A stretch of 64,000 bases of DNA from positions 1 through 64,000 of the forward strand of contig NZ_JAHLPR010000004.1 in assembly GCF_018918005.1 (NCBI RefSeq), read 5' to 3'. Of this stretch, positions 44,240 through 53,770 are shown one piece after another. This DNA comes from Paenibacillus sp. MSJ-34 (GTDB lineage Bacteria > Bacillota > Bacilli > Paenibacillales > Paenibacillaceae). The first letter of the stretch is position 1. Every line of letters begins with the position of its first letter. The notes under the pieces are model-generated. The model worked only from the letters and a program-made list of their open reading frames with translations. It was not told the origin of the DNA and searched no databases. The position numbers were made by a program, and so were the translations under genes.

Positions 44240-47200
44240 ATGAGTAACAAGAGCTACCATTTTACTAAACAAGGTTCTCATGATAATCAAGGAGGAGAAA
44301 CAAAGGTTATGAAGAAAATTTTATCAGTCGCACTTTCTACAGCGATGGCATTCTCCATGTTCGCGTCTGTAGCGTTCGGTGCGGAGGCAGAAAAGAAACT
44401 TACTACTCAAGAGAAATATGATTTCCTGAAAGAGGAAGGCATATTCACTGGCTACAAAGACGGCACTGCCGGTCTTGACAAAACAATGACTCGCGCAGAG
44501 TTTGCAACGGTTGTAGCAAGATTGTTGGATCTTGACCTCAACTCCAGCACTGTATCTTACAACGATAAGCTTTCCGGTGGCGGTGTGTACAACACTGAAT
44601 ACTGGGCTCATGGAGCTATCGAAGCTGTAACAGCAGCTGGCTTGATGCAAGGTAAAAACGCAAAAGCTAAATTGTTCGATCCAAACGGCGACGTAACTGT
44701 TGAAGAAATGGCAAAAGTATTGGTGTTGGCACTGGACATCGAAGTTCCGGCTGAAGAGCCAGGCGCTAACTGGTCCAAACACTATGTTGCAGCAGCAGTT
44801 GAAGCTGGCTTGATTCCTGCAGGATCCGAACTGAAAGCTCCGGCTCTCCGCAGCTTGTTGGTTGACGCTTCCTATGCAGCGTTCCAAGCGATCGAAGACG
44901 CTAAACTTCAACCTAAAGAAGTGAAAGTGGTTGACGCTACACATATCGAAGTAACTTTCACTGACGGCGAAGTTGTTAAAGTAGAGCTTGAAAAAGCGCT
45001 CGAAGCTAACAAAGAAACTGAAGTGAAAGTAACTCATCCAAACGGTAAAGAGTACACAGTTAAAGCTACTTATGTAGTGACTGCAGCTCAAAAAATTGAG
45101 TCTGTAAAAGCTGACAACCTGAAAGAAATCGTAGTTGCATTCGACGGTGAAGTTGACGAGAAAAGCGCAACAGCAGAGTACAACTACACGATTGATGGGT
45201 TTGAAGTTGATTCCGTTTCGTTGTCCGAAGATAAAAAATCAGCCAAGATTCTTCTGAAAGAAGATTCAAGCAACGACTTGGTTAACCAAAAAGAATACGA
45301 ACTTGAAATCAAAAATGTCAAAAATTCGGATGAATCCAAAACTTTTGACCAAAAAGTAAAATTCAAACCGGTTGACATTACGCTTCCTAAAGTCCAAGAA
45401 GTTGTTGGTTTGGGAACGAAAGCATTCAAAGTAGTATTCTCGGAACCGGTAAGACGTTCGACGGTTAACACTACTTCCAATTACAAAGTTGACGGAAAAT
45501 CCGTATCGGGATATGTTGATTACAGCTATCCGAACGTCGCAATCATCTCGACGGAATTGAGCGTTGGCGAGCACAAATTGGAAGTGAGCAACGTTGAAGA
45601 CTTTGCGAATTACAAAAACGTTCCGGAAGAGATCACGTTCACAGTTGCTGAAGATACAGTAGCTCCGGAAGTTGTTTCCGGTACGACGAAAGACTTGAAG
45701 AAAGTTGAAATCTTCTTCAACGAACCGGTAAAATCGGTGAAGAAAGCTTACCACACTTCTTCGTCGAAAGAAGCTTACTCGATCGAAATCAGAGACAACA
45801 AAGCAACGTTGTTCTTCAACGACGATAACAAATTGAGCTTGGGTGAAAACACGGTTTACCTGGAAGGCGTTACTGACTACAGCAACAACTCCGCTAATCG
45901 TGAAGCAAAAGTTACTCCTCAGCTTGACAGCGAACGTCCTTACGTTGCTAACGTAAAAACTGAGGCAATCGAGAATGACAGCAAATACAGAATTACGGTC
46001 GAATTCAGCAAAGATGTTGAAACAAAAGATGCGACAAATGCTGACAACTTCACCTTGAAAAAGGAAAGCGGCAGCGTTGTGGATTCGAAAGGCTTCAACT
46101 ACAAAGGCCATCCGAACAACCTGAAATTCGACGGCAAGAAAAAAGTTACGATCGAAACGATCGGCAAACTTGATGCAGGCAAATATGTTTTGGAAGTAAA
46201 TAGCATCCGTGACACGGCCGCTGTTCCGAACACGATGTTGCCATTCTCCAAAACGATTGACTTTGCCGATGTGAACAGACCTAATGTTTCTAAAGCATGG
46301 TACAAAGAGCGTAGAGTAAGCAACAAATATGAAGCTGAGATTTATGTGCAATTTGACAAAGCCTTGGCTGTTGACGGTTCGGGTAAAGCGGATGACATCA
46401 ACAAGTACAACTTCTCTACTCAAAAATTTGCAGATGATAAATTCGATGCTGAGGACGTAACGAAGTTTGAACCGTTCCCGAAAGATACGAAAGTGGAATT
46501 GGCGAATGCAAATACTGTGAAGTTGATTTTACCGCGTTCCGAAACTAAACTTTCTACGGATGGGGAAGGAGGATCCTACTTCGCGCTTCGCATCATCAAC
46601 GTAGCGGATACGAAAGGAAACTTTATCTCCGGTTCTATCAAACAAGTAAAGGTTGCTCCGGAAGCTAAAGTAACAATCCAAGTTGAAGAAGCTACTGCTA
46701 CTTCCAGAGACACTGTTAAAGTGAAATTTGACGGAATTGTCTCCAGCATTAACGATAGCGACTTTGAAGCAGAAGGTCTTGCTCTGACGCAATATTCCAA
46801 AGAGAACAAAGATGGCAAAACGGAAGTTGTCTTTAAAGTCAAATCCGGAGCCAAATTGAGACCGGATACTGAATATGAGTTGAGTGACGGTACGACAGCG
46901 AAACTTTTCGTAGTTCTTCCTGGCGCTACTACTCAAAACGAATTTGGTAAGAGAATTGAGTCTGGCAGCTATATATTGAAAGACGAAATTAAACCGGAAC
47001 TCGATTCGAACAGACTGAAATTCTCTTACTCTGTTACCGACAACACCTATTCGGCCGTTCTTACTTTCAACGAGCACGTTAAATTTAACGGCACCGATAA
47101 GGATATTGTTGAAGTGAAGGTTAATGGTGAAAAAGCGAAAATCGAGAAGATTTTCAACGTTGAAGAAATTGCTGGAAAATTTGGCGCAGTAGCAGACGGT

Positions 47201-47374
47201 AAATCGAAACAACTGGCTGTGGAATTTACACCGAAGACAGCTTGGGAGAAAGGTAAAGTTTACGATGTTGAACTTACTCTCAAATCCTACAACGCTAATT
47301 CCAAAGCAATTGCAGACTTGAAAGGCAACGGAGCAGAAGGTAACTCTGCTGCCGGAAAACTCGAAGTTAATTAA
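44240..47374 (+). CDS. Probable major S-layer protein with N-terminal SLH domains
   Basis: The protein has 1044 residues. Two in-frame starts each have a ribosome binding site: ATG 44240 behind AAGGGGGTG, and ATG 44309 behind GGAGGAG, which begins a normal signal peptide MKKILSVALSTAMAFSMFASVAFGAEA. SLH domains occupy about 55-215, with motifs such as TRAEFATVVARLL. The remaining 800 residues are Lys/Glu/Val-rich beta-sandwich repeats. Codon choice is strikingly AT-ending and uniform (GAA, AAA, GTT, GCT) compared with flanking genes, as expected for very high expression. A strong terminator follows. It is the best candidate for the main lattice protein. Confidence 0.9.
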   Translation: MSNKSYHFTKQGSHDNQGGETKVMKKILSVALSTAMAFSMFASVAFGAEAEKKLTTQEKYDFLKEEGIFTGYKDGTAGLDKTMTRAEFATVVARLLDLDLNSSTVSYNDKLSGGGVYNTEYWAHGAIEAVTAAGLMQGKNAKAKLFDPNGDVTVEEMAKVLVLALDIEVPAEEPGANWSKHYVAAAVEAGLIPAGSELKAPALRSLLVDASYAAFQAIEDAKLQPKEVKVVDATHIEVTFTDGEVVKVELEKALEANKETEVKVTHPNGKEYTVKATYVVTAAQKIESVKADNLKEIVVAFDGEVDEKSATAEYNYTIDGFEVDSVSLSEDKKSAKILLKEDSSNDLVNQKEYELEIKNVKNSDESKTFDQKVKFKPVDITLPKVQEVVGLGTKAFKVVFSEPVRRSTVNTTSNYKVDGKSVSGYVDYSYPNVAIISTELSVGEHKLEVSNVEDFANYKNVPEEITFTVAEDTVAPEVVSGTTKDLKKVEIFFNEPVKSVKKAYHTSSSKEAYSIEIRDNKATLFFNDDNKLSLGENTVYLEGVTDYSNNSANREAKVTPQLDSERPYVANVKTEAIENDSKYRITVEFSKDVETKDATNADNFTLKKESGSVVDSKGFNYKGHPNNLKFDGKKKVTIETIGKLDAGKYVLEVNSIRDTAAVPNTMLPFSKTIDFADVNRPNVSKAWYKERRVSNKYEAEIYVQFDKALAVDGSGKADDINKYNFSTQKFADDKFDAEDVTKFEPFPKDTKVELANANTVKLILPRSETKLSTDGEGGSYFALRIINVADTKGNFISGSIKQVKVAPEAKVTIQVEEATATSRDTVKVKFDGIVSSINDSDFEAEGLALTQYSKENKDGKTEVVFKVKSGAKLRPDTEYELSDGTTAKLFVVLPGATTQNEFGKRIESGSYILKDEIKPELDSNRLKFSYSVTDNTYSAVLTFNEHVKFNGTDKDIVEVKVNGEKAKIEKIFNVEEIAGKFGAVADGKSKQLAVEFTPKTAWEKGKVYDVELTLKSYNANSKAIADLKGNGAEGNSAAGKLEVN

Positions 47375-47387
47375 TCTTATCTTTTTA

Positions 47388-47424
47388 CCAAGAAGCCTAT
47401 TTATATAGGCTTCTTGGTTTTTTC
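47388..47424 (+). terminator. Terminator of the S-layer gene
   Basis: CCAAGAAGCCTAT and ATAGGCTTCTTGG form a perfect 13-bp stem with a four-base TTAT loop, followed by six T residues. This is the strongest terminator in the window. Confidence 0.95.
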
Positions 47425-47659
47425 ATGACCTAATATAGTATTTGGAGCGGTGTTCCATTGATCAGGCAACCTTTTTAAATTAACGCTGCCCTGATTCAAC
47501 CTGAATATCATTATTGCATTTACTTCTCAAAGGAATACTTATAGTATGATCCCACAAATATGTAAATAATACTTTATACCCATATATTTACTAGTTAAAT
47601 ATTGGTAGAATTAGAGATGAGGACGGCCGCCTCCAAAAAATAAGAAGGGTGACGATTCC

Positions 47660-48127
47660 ATGAAAAAAATTTTTTCGTTACTTCTTGTTATTGCTTGCAT
47701 GTTTGCGTTGTCGTTTTCTGCGTTTGCCAGTTCTGACTTTTCCCCGATGGCTGCAGGTTTCGGTGATACTCAAGATACGGCATTTCCAATTAATTTGACA
47801 CCTCCTGGAGAACATTTTGATATGTCTTTATCCGGTCCTGATGACGTTGATTGGTACAAGTGGACAAATAATACCGGTCGACACAAAATGGTTGATTTGC
47901 TCTTAATGAAGTTTGGGGAAGGGATATACGATGTAGCTATAAAAATTCGTTATGCAGACGGAACAGAAACATCGAAGCTATATATAGAAGAGAACGATAC
48001 AGTGCGTTGGGCACCTAATCTATATATTCCCGCTGGAGCTACACTCTTTTTCGTTGTTGAGCCCAAAGTTTTCATTTCTCCATCAGAAATCTATCAAATA
48101 TTCCTTGTTGATGTTGAATTAAAGTAG
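47660..48127 (+). CDS. Small secreted protein of unknown function
   Basis: A 155-residue protein with a clear signal peptide (MKKIFSLLLVIACMFALSFSAFA). The mature part has GPDDVDWYKWTN, resembling the DDVDWF core of pre-peptidase C-terminal domains and of the modules in the subtilase at 19599, so a carbohydrate- or surface-binding beta-sandwich is possible. The gene is visibly AT-richer than most of the window. AGAAGGGTGA precedes the start. It is monocistronic between terminators. Confidence 0.8.
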   Translation: MKKIFSLLLVIACMFALSFSAFASSDFSPMAAGFGDTQDTAFPINLTPPGEHFDMSLSGPDDVDWYKWTNNTGRHKMVDLLLMKFGEGIYDVAIKIRYADGTETSKLYIEENDTVRWAPNLYIPAGATLFFVVEPKVFISPSEIYQIFLVDVELK

Positions 48128-48139
48128 TACAGTACGTTA

Positions 48140-48161
48140 AGCGCCCCCGGGCGCTTTTTCT
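48140..48161 (+). terminator. Terminator of the small secreted protein gene
   Basis: AGCGCCC pairs with GGGCGCT around two C residues, followed by TTTTC. Confidence 0.82.
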
Positions 48162-48293
48162 CGTTTCAAGTAACCGTTCCACGAACTTTTTTTCCTTATA
48201 TAAACAAAATACATAAGCGCAAATTTTTCCGAAACTTTCCCCCCAATAATTACGTCTATATATCTATAGAAATGTTTTAAGGAGGCGTAATTC

Positions 48294-50825
48294 TTGAAAA
48301 AGCTGAACAAACTCGCAATAGTGCTTGCATTTTCAGTGCTGTTAAGCCAATCTGCGGCAATAGCGAATGCGAAAGAAGCACCGAAGACGACAAAGACAAC
48401 CACGACAGCGACAAAGCAAACCACTAATCAAGCTCCGGCTAAAGTGAATACTTTGACTGATTTAAAGCCGGTAAATATCTCTGGTAAAAGTACAGTAACT
48501 TTGACGGATGTGAATATTTTAACTCTAGACGAAGGTGATGTACTGACATATACATTAACTTTCAATAATAAGGATGCGAAAGATATCGCATTAATTGATT
48601 ATTGGTCCAGAGTGAAATCGAAGAGCGGCACAGTTTATTCCAGCAATCTGACAACGAAAGATAAAGAAAAGAAGCGGGTAGCCCCTCAGTCACAAGTTAA
48701 CATTACATATTTCGCAAAAATCGGTAAGAATACAAAAATTAGCGATTTGATCTTTGAAGTTGTGAAATGGGATTTTAGCAAACCGAATTATGAGAATCAA
48801 CTGGGGAAATTTCAAATTCCGAGCAATTTTACAACAGCGACTCCGTTCAGCAAAGTCAAAAATATGAATATGAACGGAATTTGGGCCAAGGCTAGCGTAA
48901 GTCAATTTTATATGTACCAGTCGGAGGACTATAACTACGCCACAGTTGGGCTTCAAATCGAGAATGCCGGATTTAAAGTTCTTGAGGATCCGAAATACAA
49001 ATTTGTAGTTCGAACTCCGGACGGGGCTAATTATCCGTTGCAAGCAGACGCGGCCAGTGTTGAATACAAAATTCAGCCTGGGGATAAGAAAACTTTAAAT
49101 TTAGTGACGATGATTCCGAAAACCGTAAAAACGGATAAGTTGCAATTGCAAATTTTGCAAGAAGATGGCGGAGAAAAAGTTGAAACGACAAGTCTGGCGA
49201 TCGGAACGTTCGATTTGCCGACGAAGACGATGAACGAACTTGTAACCGGCAGTTATGAGGTAAATGAAATCACAGTAGGCAATGCCAAATTGGCCGGTAA
49301 AATCTCGACTGCGCGTATTAGCAGAGGCATCGACGATTATAATGTTTCTTTAAACTTTAATTTGAAAAATTCTAGTGCCCAAACAGTGACAGTTCCAAAT
49401 TACGAATTTGTAGTTAGAGCAAATGACGGATATTCTTTCCCAATTGCTACCAAAGCTCTTGAAAATACGACATTAAAACCTTTAGAAGAGAAAAATATAA
49501 GACTTAGCGTGTCGATACCTGAATATGTCGGTATTGAAAACTTGAAATTGTCGGTGAATATGCCGTCAGATCCGAATGCTAAGGAAAAAATGGAGTTCCC
49601 GGTTGCCATCTTTAAAATTCCGGAAGTGAATCCTACTTCGAATTCTAAAGGCGTTAAATATACCATCAATAACGAGAAAGGCAACTTTACCGTTCAATTG
49701 TCGTCGATTCAGCGCCTGCCTTGGGTAGACGGCGATATCATCGCGGCTAATATGACAATTCAAAACGCAGGTACGAAGGCGATAGAATTGCCTAAGATGG
49801 AAGGAGTATTCAAAATCGACGGTGCCGACGCCAGCGGCGATTCCAAACTTGTACAAAGCGATAGCAGTCTCGTCGTGCCTCCGAAAGGAACGCTTGATTT
49901 GTACATGACGGCCAAAGTACCGTACGGTCTGGATTTTGCCGAGCTGCAAGTCAGCTTGTTGGAGAAAATTGGGGAGAGTTCATCCGAGTTGATCGATTTT
50001 GTTCACACAGGTAAAATCGACGAAATCCCAACCGTAGAGTTCGGCAATCTGCATACGATTCATACTTCGGGAAGACAAGCGGAAATTACAACAAGAAAAA
50101 CGGTTGTTTATCCGGGAGTCGGTTCCAACATCATTGCTACAGATTTGGAAATGAAAAATATTGAAACTCGTCAAGCGAATCTTTCGCAAATCGTAGGCTA
50201 CTATGTCACACCGGAAAATCAATACTATCAAGCGAACGTTACACAAGTAGACCATGCGGTAAGCCCGAACGGAAAAAGTATTGTTACATTATGGACCAAA
50301 GTTCCCAAAAATATTCCAGTCGGGGACATGAACTTGATCATCGGCGAGGGCATCATGGAGGGCAAGATGACGCCTCCGAAGGAAAAATCGACCGGATATG
50401 TCAATGCAGTCGCTTTAGGATTAGAACTGGATACGAATCAGTACAAAAACGGATTTTCCAATTTGGAAATCTACCCGTATAAGTTCTCCATTACGAACTT
50501 AAAAGGGGAATTGATGGGTTCGAGCGCAAGAATCGACTTTACTTATAACTTGGATAGAGATCTGGAATACGAAATGGGCGAATATGAACACAAGCTTGTC
50601 ATAGAATTGACGGATTCCGCCGGACATGTCAACGAAAAAGAGATTGTGTTCGAGAAAGATATGCAATTAGGCAATAATAAATCATTCTCTATTAGTTTTG
50701 ACGGTTCCAGCTTTGACGAGAACACCAGCGGAGTATACCAATTAACTCTTCATGACTCGTTCCAAGGACAAAAACGGAAAATTGCTCATAACGGAATTTA
50801 TTTTACAGGTACGCCAAGAGAATAA
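48294..50825 (+). CDS. Secreted five-module protein of unknown function, paralogue A
   Basis: 843 residues from a TTG behind AAGGAGGCG. The signal peptide is cleaved near residue 26 (AIANA), and a Thr/Lys-rich linker runs to about 60. About five tandem beta-sandwich modules of 110-140 residues follow, several closing with F-x-[IVL]-P (GKFQIP, GTFDLP, AIFKIP) and sharing a P-x-x-K/E-F-V-V-R core. A C-terminal module ends FQGQKRKIAHNGIYF. The product at 57868 is collinear over its whole length and roughly 60% identical by eye near the C-terminus. There is no SLH domain or sorting signal. A small secreted protein gene follows 15 bp later. Confidence 0.85.
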   Translation: MKKLNKLAIVLAFSVLLSQSAAIANAKEAPKTTKTTTTATKQTTNQAPAKVNTLTDLKPVNISGKSTVTLTDVNILTLDEGDVLTYTLTFNNKDAKDIALIDYWSRVKSKSGTVYSSNLTTKDKEKKRVAPQSQVNITYFAKIGKNTKISDLIFEVVKWDFSKPNYENQLGKFQIPSNFTTATPFSKVKNMNMNGIWAKASVSQFYMYQSEDYNYATVGLQIENAGFKVLEDPKYKFVVRTPDGANYPLQADAASVEYKIQPGDKKTLNLVTMIPKTVKTDKLQLQILQEDGGEKVETTSLAIGTFDLPTKTMNELVTGSYEVNEITVGNAKLAGKISTARISRGIDDYNVSLNFNLKNSSAQTVTVPNYEFVVRANDGYSFPIATKALENTTLKPLEEKNIRLSVSIPEYVGIENLKLSVNMPSDPNAKEKMEFPVAIFKIPEVNPTSNSKGVKYTINNEKGNFTVQLSSIQRLPWVDGDIIAANMTIQNAGTKAIELPKMEGVFKIDGADASGDSKLVQSDSSLVVPPKGTLDLYMTAKVPYGLDFAELQVSLLEKIGESSSELIDFVHTGKIDEIPTVEFGNLHTIHTSGRQAEITTRKTVVYPGVGSNIIATDLEMKNIETRQANLSQIVGYYVTPENQYYQANVTQVDHAVSPNGKSIVTLWTKVPKNIPVGDMNLIIGEGIMEGKMTPPKEKSTGYVNAVALGLELDTNQYKNGFSNLEIYPYKFSITNLKGELMGSSARIDFTYNLDRDLEYEMGEYEHKLVIELTDSAGHVNEKEIVFEKDMQLGNNKSFSISFDGSSFDENTSGVYQLTLHDSFQGQKRKIAHNGIYFTGTPRE

Positions 50826-50840
50826 AGAACATAGGAGAGT

Positions 50841-51377
50841 ATGTATCCAATGAAAAATAAGTTCTTTCTCATTGCAACTGTACTTGGCGTCGGCATTCTT
50901 GCCGGCAGCGTTCTCTCCACCAGCGCGGACGGAGTCGCCTCGGGCGGCTCCCCCGGGTCGGCGGATGATCCGGTGGTGACGAAGAGTTATGTGGATCAGC
51001 AGATCCAGAAGGCGCTGAACGGCGGTTTGCCAGTTTCTAATAATGGCAATGAAGGACAAGGTTCCGAAAGCGGCCAAACAGGCGATGCAGGGCAATCCGC
51101 TAGCAAAGAACTGCAAATCGTCGATGTGAAAGTCGGGGAGAAACTGATCGCCAAGGCAGGCACCGAATTTATCGTCCGTGCGGGCAAAGCGGTTGTACAC
51201 AGCCCGGATGAGAATGGAATTTCCGATTTGACGGACGGTAAGGATATAAAAAATGGACAAGCAGTAACAAATAACCACTTGCTCTTGTTTCCGCGGGACG
51301 GAAGAGGCGTCATGCCTGATCCGGGGCAGAAAAACGGGCTGACGGTGATGGTTCGCGGCAATTATGAAATTCAATAA
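50841..51377 (+). CDS. Small secreted protein following paralogue A
   Basis: A 178-residue protein with signal peptide MKNKFFLIATVLGVGILAGSVLS and then a Gly/Ser-rich segment with DDPVVTKSYVDQQIQKAL, a short helix, and a Ser/Gly/Gln linker. A C-terminal beta domain ends DGRGVMPDPGQKNGLTVMVRGNYEIQ. ATG 50841 has AGGAG three bases upstream, and ATG 50850 is an alternative twelve bases from it. The 15-bp gap makes it cotranscribed with 48294-50825. Function is not recognised. Confidence 0.78.
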   Translation: MYPMKNKFFLIATVLGVGILAGSVLSTSADGVASGGSPGSADDPVVTKSYVDQQIQKALNGGLPVSNNGNEGQGSESGQTGDAGQSASKELQIVDVKVGEKLIAKAGTEFIVRAGKAVVHSPDENGISDLTDGKDIKNGQAVTNNHLLLFPRDGRGVMPDPGQKNGLTVMVRGNYEIQ

Positions 51378-51391
51378 TTCCACACATACTA
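51362..51391 (+). promoter_or_regulatory. Possible sigma-G promoter of the SASP gene
   Basis: CATACTA at 51385-51391 matches the sigma-G -10 CATNNTA, and TTATG at 51362-51366 is a four-of-five match to GYATR at an 18-bp spacing. SASP genes are sigma-G dependent in Bacillus. It overlaps the end of the preceding gene. Confidence 0.45.
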
Positions 51392-51431
51392 AGGCTGTAT
51401 CACCAAAAAATTAATGGAGGTGCAGCTTTAG

Positions 51432-51713
51432 ATGGCAAATCGCAATCAATTGCTTGTGAAGGAAAGCCGGAAAGCGATGGATCAAATGAAGTATGAAATT
51501 TCGGCTGAACTGGGAACGCCGATTGGTTCGTCCTTCGGTTCCAGCGGATTCGGGGATACGGAATTCGCTTCCGAACTGGGAGAGCAAGGAAGTGGAGGCC
51601 ATGCGGTTCGCGGATATTACGGCCATATGACATCCCGGGAAACCGGCGCCATTGGCGGACATATGACTCGGAAATTGGTCCGAGATGCGGAAAGCACCGT
51701 TTCCCATCCTTGA
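51432..51713 (+). CDS. Alpha/beta-type small acid-soluble spore protein with an insertion
   Basis: 93 residues, starting behind GGAGGTG. Both conserved SASP segments are present: KESRKAMDQMKYEISAELG near the N-terminus and TSRETGAIGGHMTRKLV near the C-terminus. Family members are usually 60-75 residues. Here about 30 Gly/Ser-rich residues separate the two DNA-binding helices. SASPs coat and protect spore DNA. The conserved Glu-Ile/Ser processing region for GPR (KYEISAELG) is recognisable. Confidence 0.92.
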   Translation: MANRNQLLVKESRKAMDQMKYEISAELGTPIGSSFGSSGFGDTEFASELGEQGSGGHAVRGYYGHMTSRETGAIGGHMTRKLVRDAESTVSHP

Positions 51714-51747
51714 GCATATTATGGCTATTATCCCCAGTATTCATACA

Positions 51748-51776
51748 TTGACATGCTACGACAAATAAAGTATCAT
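51748..51776 (+). promoter_or_regulatory. Sigma-A promoter upstream of metK
   Basis: TTGACA at 51748-51753, 17 bp, TATCAT at 51771-51776. Transcription would begin near 51784, just before a terminator-like hairpin. Confidence 0.8.
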
Positions 51777-51798
51777 GTGTTTCGAAGGATTGTATAAC

Positions 51799-51830
51799 AA
51801 CCTTTTCCATACGGGAAAGGTTCATTTTTT
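51799..51830 (+). terminator. Terminator-like hairpin in the metK leader
   Basis: AACCTTTTCC pairs with GGGAAAGGTT around ATAC (ten pairs, one G-U), followed by CATTTTTT. It lies between a strong promoter and metK, so it would terminate a transcript of about 45 bases or act as an attenuator. Confidence 0.7.
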
Positions 51831-51886
51831 GTGTAGGGACTCATTGTTTTCCGCATAATAATTGATGGTTGGAGGTTGAGAACGCT

Positions 51887-53089
51887 ATGTCTGTAAAAGG
51901 GCGACACTTATTTACATCCGAATCGGTGACGGAAGGACATCCCGATAAAATTTGCGATCAGATCTCGGATGCGGTATTGGATGCGTTTCTGGAGAACGAT
52001 CCGAATGCGCGCGTTGCATGCGAGGTGTCCGTAGCGACAGGTCTAGTGCTTGTCATCGGAGAAATTTCGACGAAATCGGAATATGTCGATATTCCGTCAA
52101 TCGTACGCAATACGATTAAAGATATCGGTTATACCCGTGCCAAGTACGGTTTCGATTATAATACCTGTGCTGTACTGACTTCCTTGAACGAGCAGTCGGC
52201 GGATATTGCGCAAGGCGTTAACGCTGCATTGGAAAATCGCGATCCGAGTCAAGTGGATAAAGAAACCGAAAATATCGGAGCCGGCGACCAAGGGTTGATG
52301 TTTGGTTTTGCCACCAATGAAACGCCGGAATTAATGCCGCTGCCGATTGCTTTGTCGCATCGTATCGCTCGACGTTTATCCGAAGTTCGCAAGGACGGCA
52401 CGCTCGATTACCTTCGACCTGACGGCAAAACGCAAGTAACAATCGAATATGTTGATGAAAAACCGGTTCGCGTCGATACGATCGTCGTTTCCACACAACA
52501 TGCGGAGAACGTTACCTTAGATCAAATTCAAAAGGACATTATGGAGAAAGTTATTGCTCCGGTTGTCCCTGCCGAATTGCTTGACGAGCAAACGAAATAT
52601 TTCATTAACCCGACCGGACGCTTCGTCATCGGCGGACCGCAAGGCGATGCAGGACTCACGGGCCGCAAAATTATTGTCGACACATACGGCGGTTACGCGC
52701 GCCATGGCGGCGGCGCATTCTCCGGGAAGGATCCGACGAAGGTCGACCGTTCCGCGGCTTATGCGGCGCGCTACGTGGCTAAGAATTTGGTTGCCGCAGG
52801 TCTTGCCGACAAATGCGAAATCCAATTGGCCTATGCGATCGGCGTGGCGAATCCCGTCTCGATCAATGTAGATACTTACGGAACGGGCAAAGTGAGCGAG
52901 GAGAAACTGGTCGAATTAATCCGCAACAATTTCGACTTGCGTCCGGCAGGCATTATCAAAATGCTTGACCTGCGCCGGCCGATTTACCGTCAAACGGCGG
53001 CATACGGACATTTCGGCCGTACGGATGTCGATCTTCCGTGGGAACGCGTCGACAAGGCGGAGCAATTGAAGCAGCAAGCGCAAAAATAA
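51887..53089 (+). CDS. metK: S-adenosylmethionine synthetase
   Basis: A 400-residue enzyme that makes SAM from methionine and [15 protein letters not shown] holds the ATP-phosphate His, [10 protein letters not shown] is the central signature, and [29 protein letters not shown] the P-loop region. The ATG at 51887 lies ten bases after GGAGGT; a TTG at 51869 overlaps that site. The C-terminal [13 protein letters not shown] is conserved. The leader lacks a recognisable S-box. A strong terminator follows. Confidence 0.97.
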   Translation: MSVKGRHLFTSESVTEGHPDKICDQISDAVLDAFLENDPNARVACEVSVATGLVLVIGEISTKSEYVDIPSIVRNTIKDIGYTRAKYGFDYNTCAVLTSLNEQSADIAQGVNAALENRDPSQVDKETENIGAGDQGLMFGFATNETPELMPLPIALSHRIARRLSEVRKDGTLDYLRPDGKTQVTIEYVDEKPVRVDTIVVSTQHAENVTLDQIQKDIMEKVIAPVVPAELLDEQTKYFINPTGRFVIGGPQGDAGLTGRKIIVDTYGGYARHGGGAFSGKDPTKVDRSAAYAARYVAKNLVAAGLADKCEIQLAYAIGVANPVSINVDTYGTGKVSEEKLVELIRNNFDLRPAGIIKMLDLRRPIYRQTAAYGHFGRTDVDLPWERVDKAEQLKQQAQK

Positions 53090-53104
53090 GATTGGGGAAT
53101 ATTG

Positions 53105-53135
53105 GAGCCGAGACTTGTCTCGGCTCTTTTTATAT
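53105..53135 (+). terminator. Terminator of metK
   Basis: GAGCCGAGAC pairs perfectly with GTCTCGGCTC around TT, followed by TTTTTATATTTT. Confidence 0.92.
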
Positions 53136-53425
53136 TTTAGCTAAAACAATGCTCCAAATAGACGAGAACACTTCCCTTTTGTTCTAAAAGTAATGATGCA
53201 GAAAGAGGCAAAGGAAGTAAGAGAATTCATAAATGTCGAATCCTAGAGATCATCGAAAATTCTGTGAAAACGACGGTTTAGCCGAGATGAATTTAATAGA
53301 AAACTATAGCAAGTCACCTCTACGGCATTGGCGTTGCATTAACTTTTCTTAGCAATCTTAAAACAGCTGTGTGGATTACCGTGCTAATCCTTATATTTTT
53401 TCTACCGCCCTGCTCCCTAAATTTC

Positions 53426-53606
53426 GCGGACACAGGATAAGTTAATTGTTACAAACGGCCCGATTTCGGATAGTTTGCGGACAGACGATCCTTTATTCGC
53501 GGCAAAATCGTAAAAATAAGCCCTCCGACGAACGGATAACGGAACCAATGTCCGCCGAAACAGCGAATAAGCGGTTTTGGCGCAAAATAACGGCTCTACG
53601 GTCCGG
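53426..53606. repeat. Four-copy repeat element (two direct, two inverted, 51-bp period)
   Basis: GCGGACA starts at 53426 and 53477. Inverted copies end at 53555 (TGTCCGC) and 53606 (diverged GGTCCGG). Both pairs are 51 bp apart. Flanks extend to GCGGACANNNG, then CCGTTATTCG-like sequence. It lies in the 53090-53770 gap. Nothing else in that gap is clear, and the short ORF across the repeats is not a gene. Confidence 0.75.
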
Positions 53607-53770
53607 ATAGCCAATTCTCAATGCAACGCCATTGCCTTTACGGTGGCTTTTCCTTATTTCGCTCTAAACTTCTTGTTGAAAAATGCCGATGTTAAAACTA
53701 CAGGTATGTTCAAATTGATGGCAGGTCAAGACATGACGAAGTATTTTTAAACAATGGGGAGCGGAAATAC

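Noticed and set aside
51714-51886. SAM (S-box) riboswitch before metK
   Set aside because: The transcribed leader is too short and lacks the conserved kink-turn and P1-P4 sequences I would expect.
53417-53614. 65-residue minus-strand ORF
   Set aside because: It coincides with the four-copy repeat element and has no coding features.
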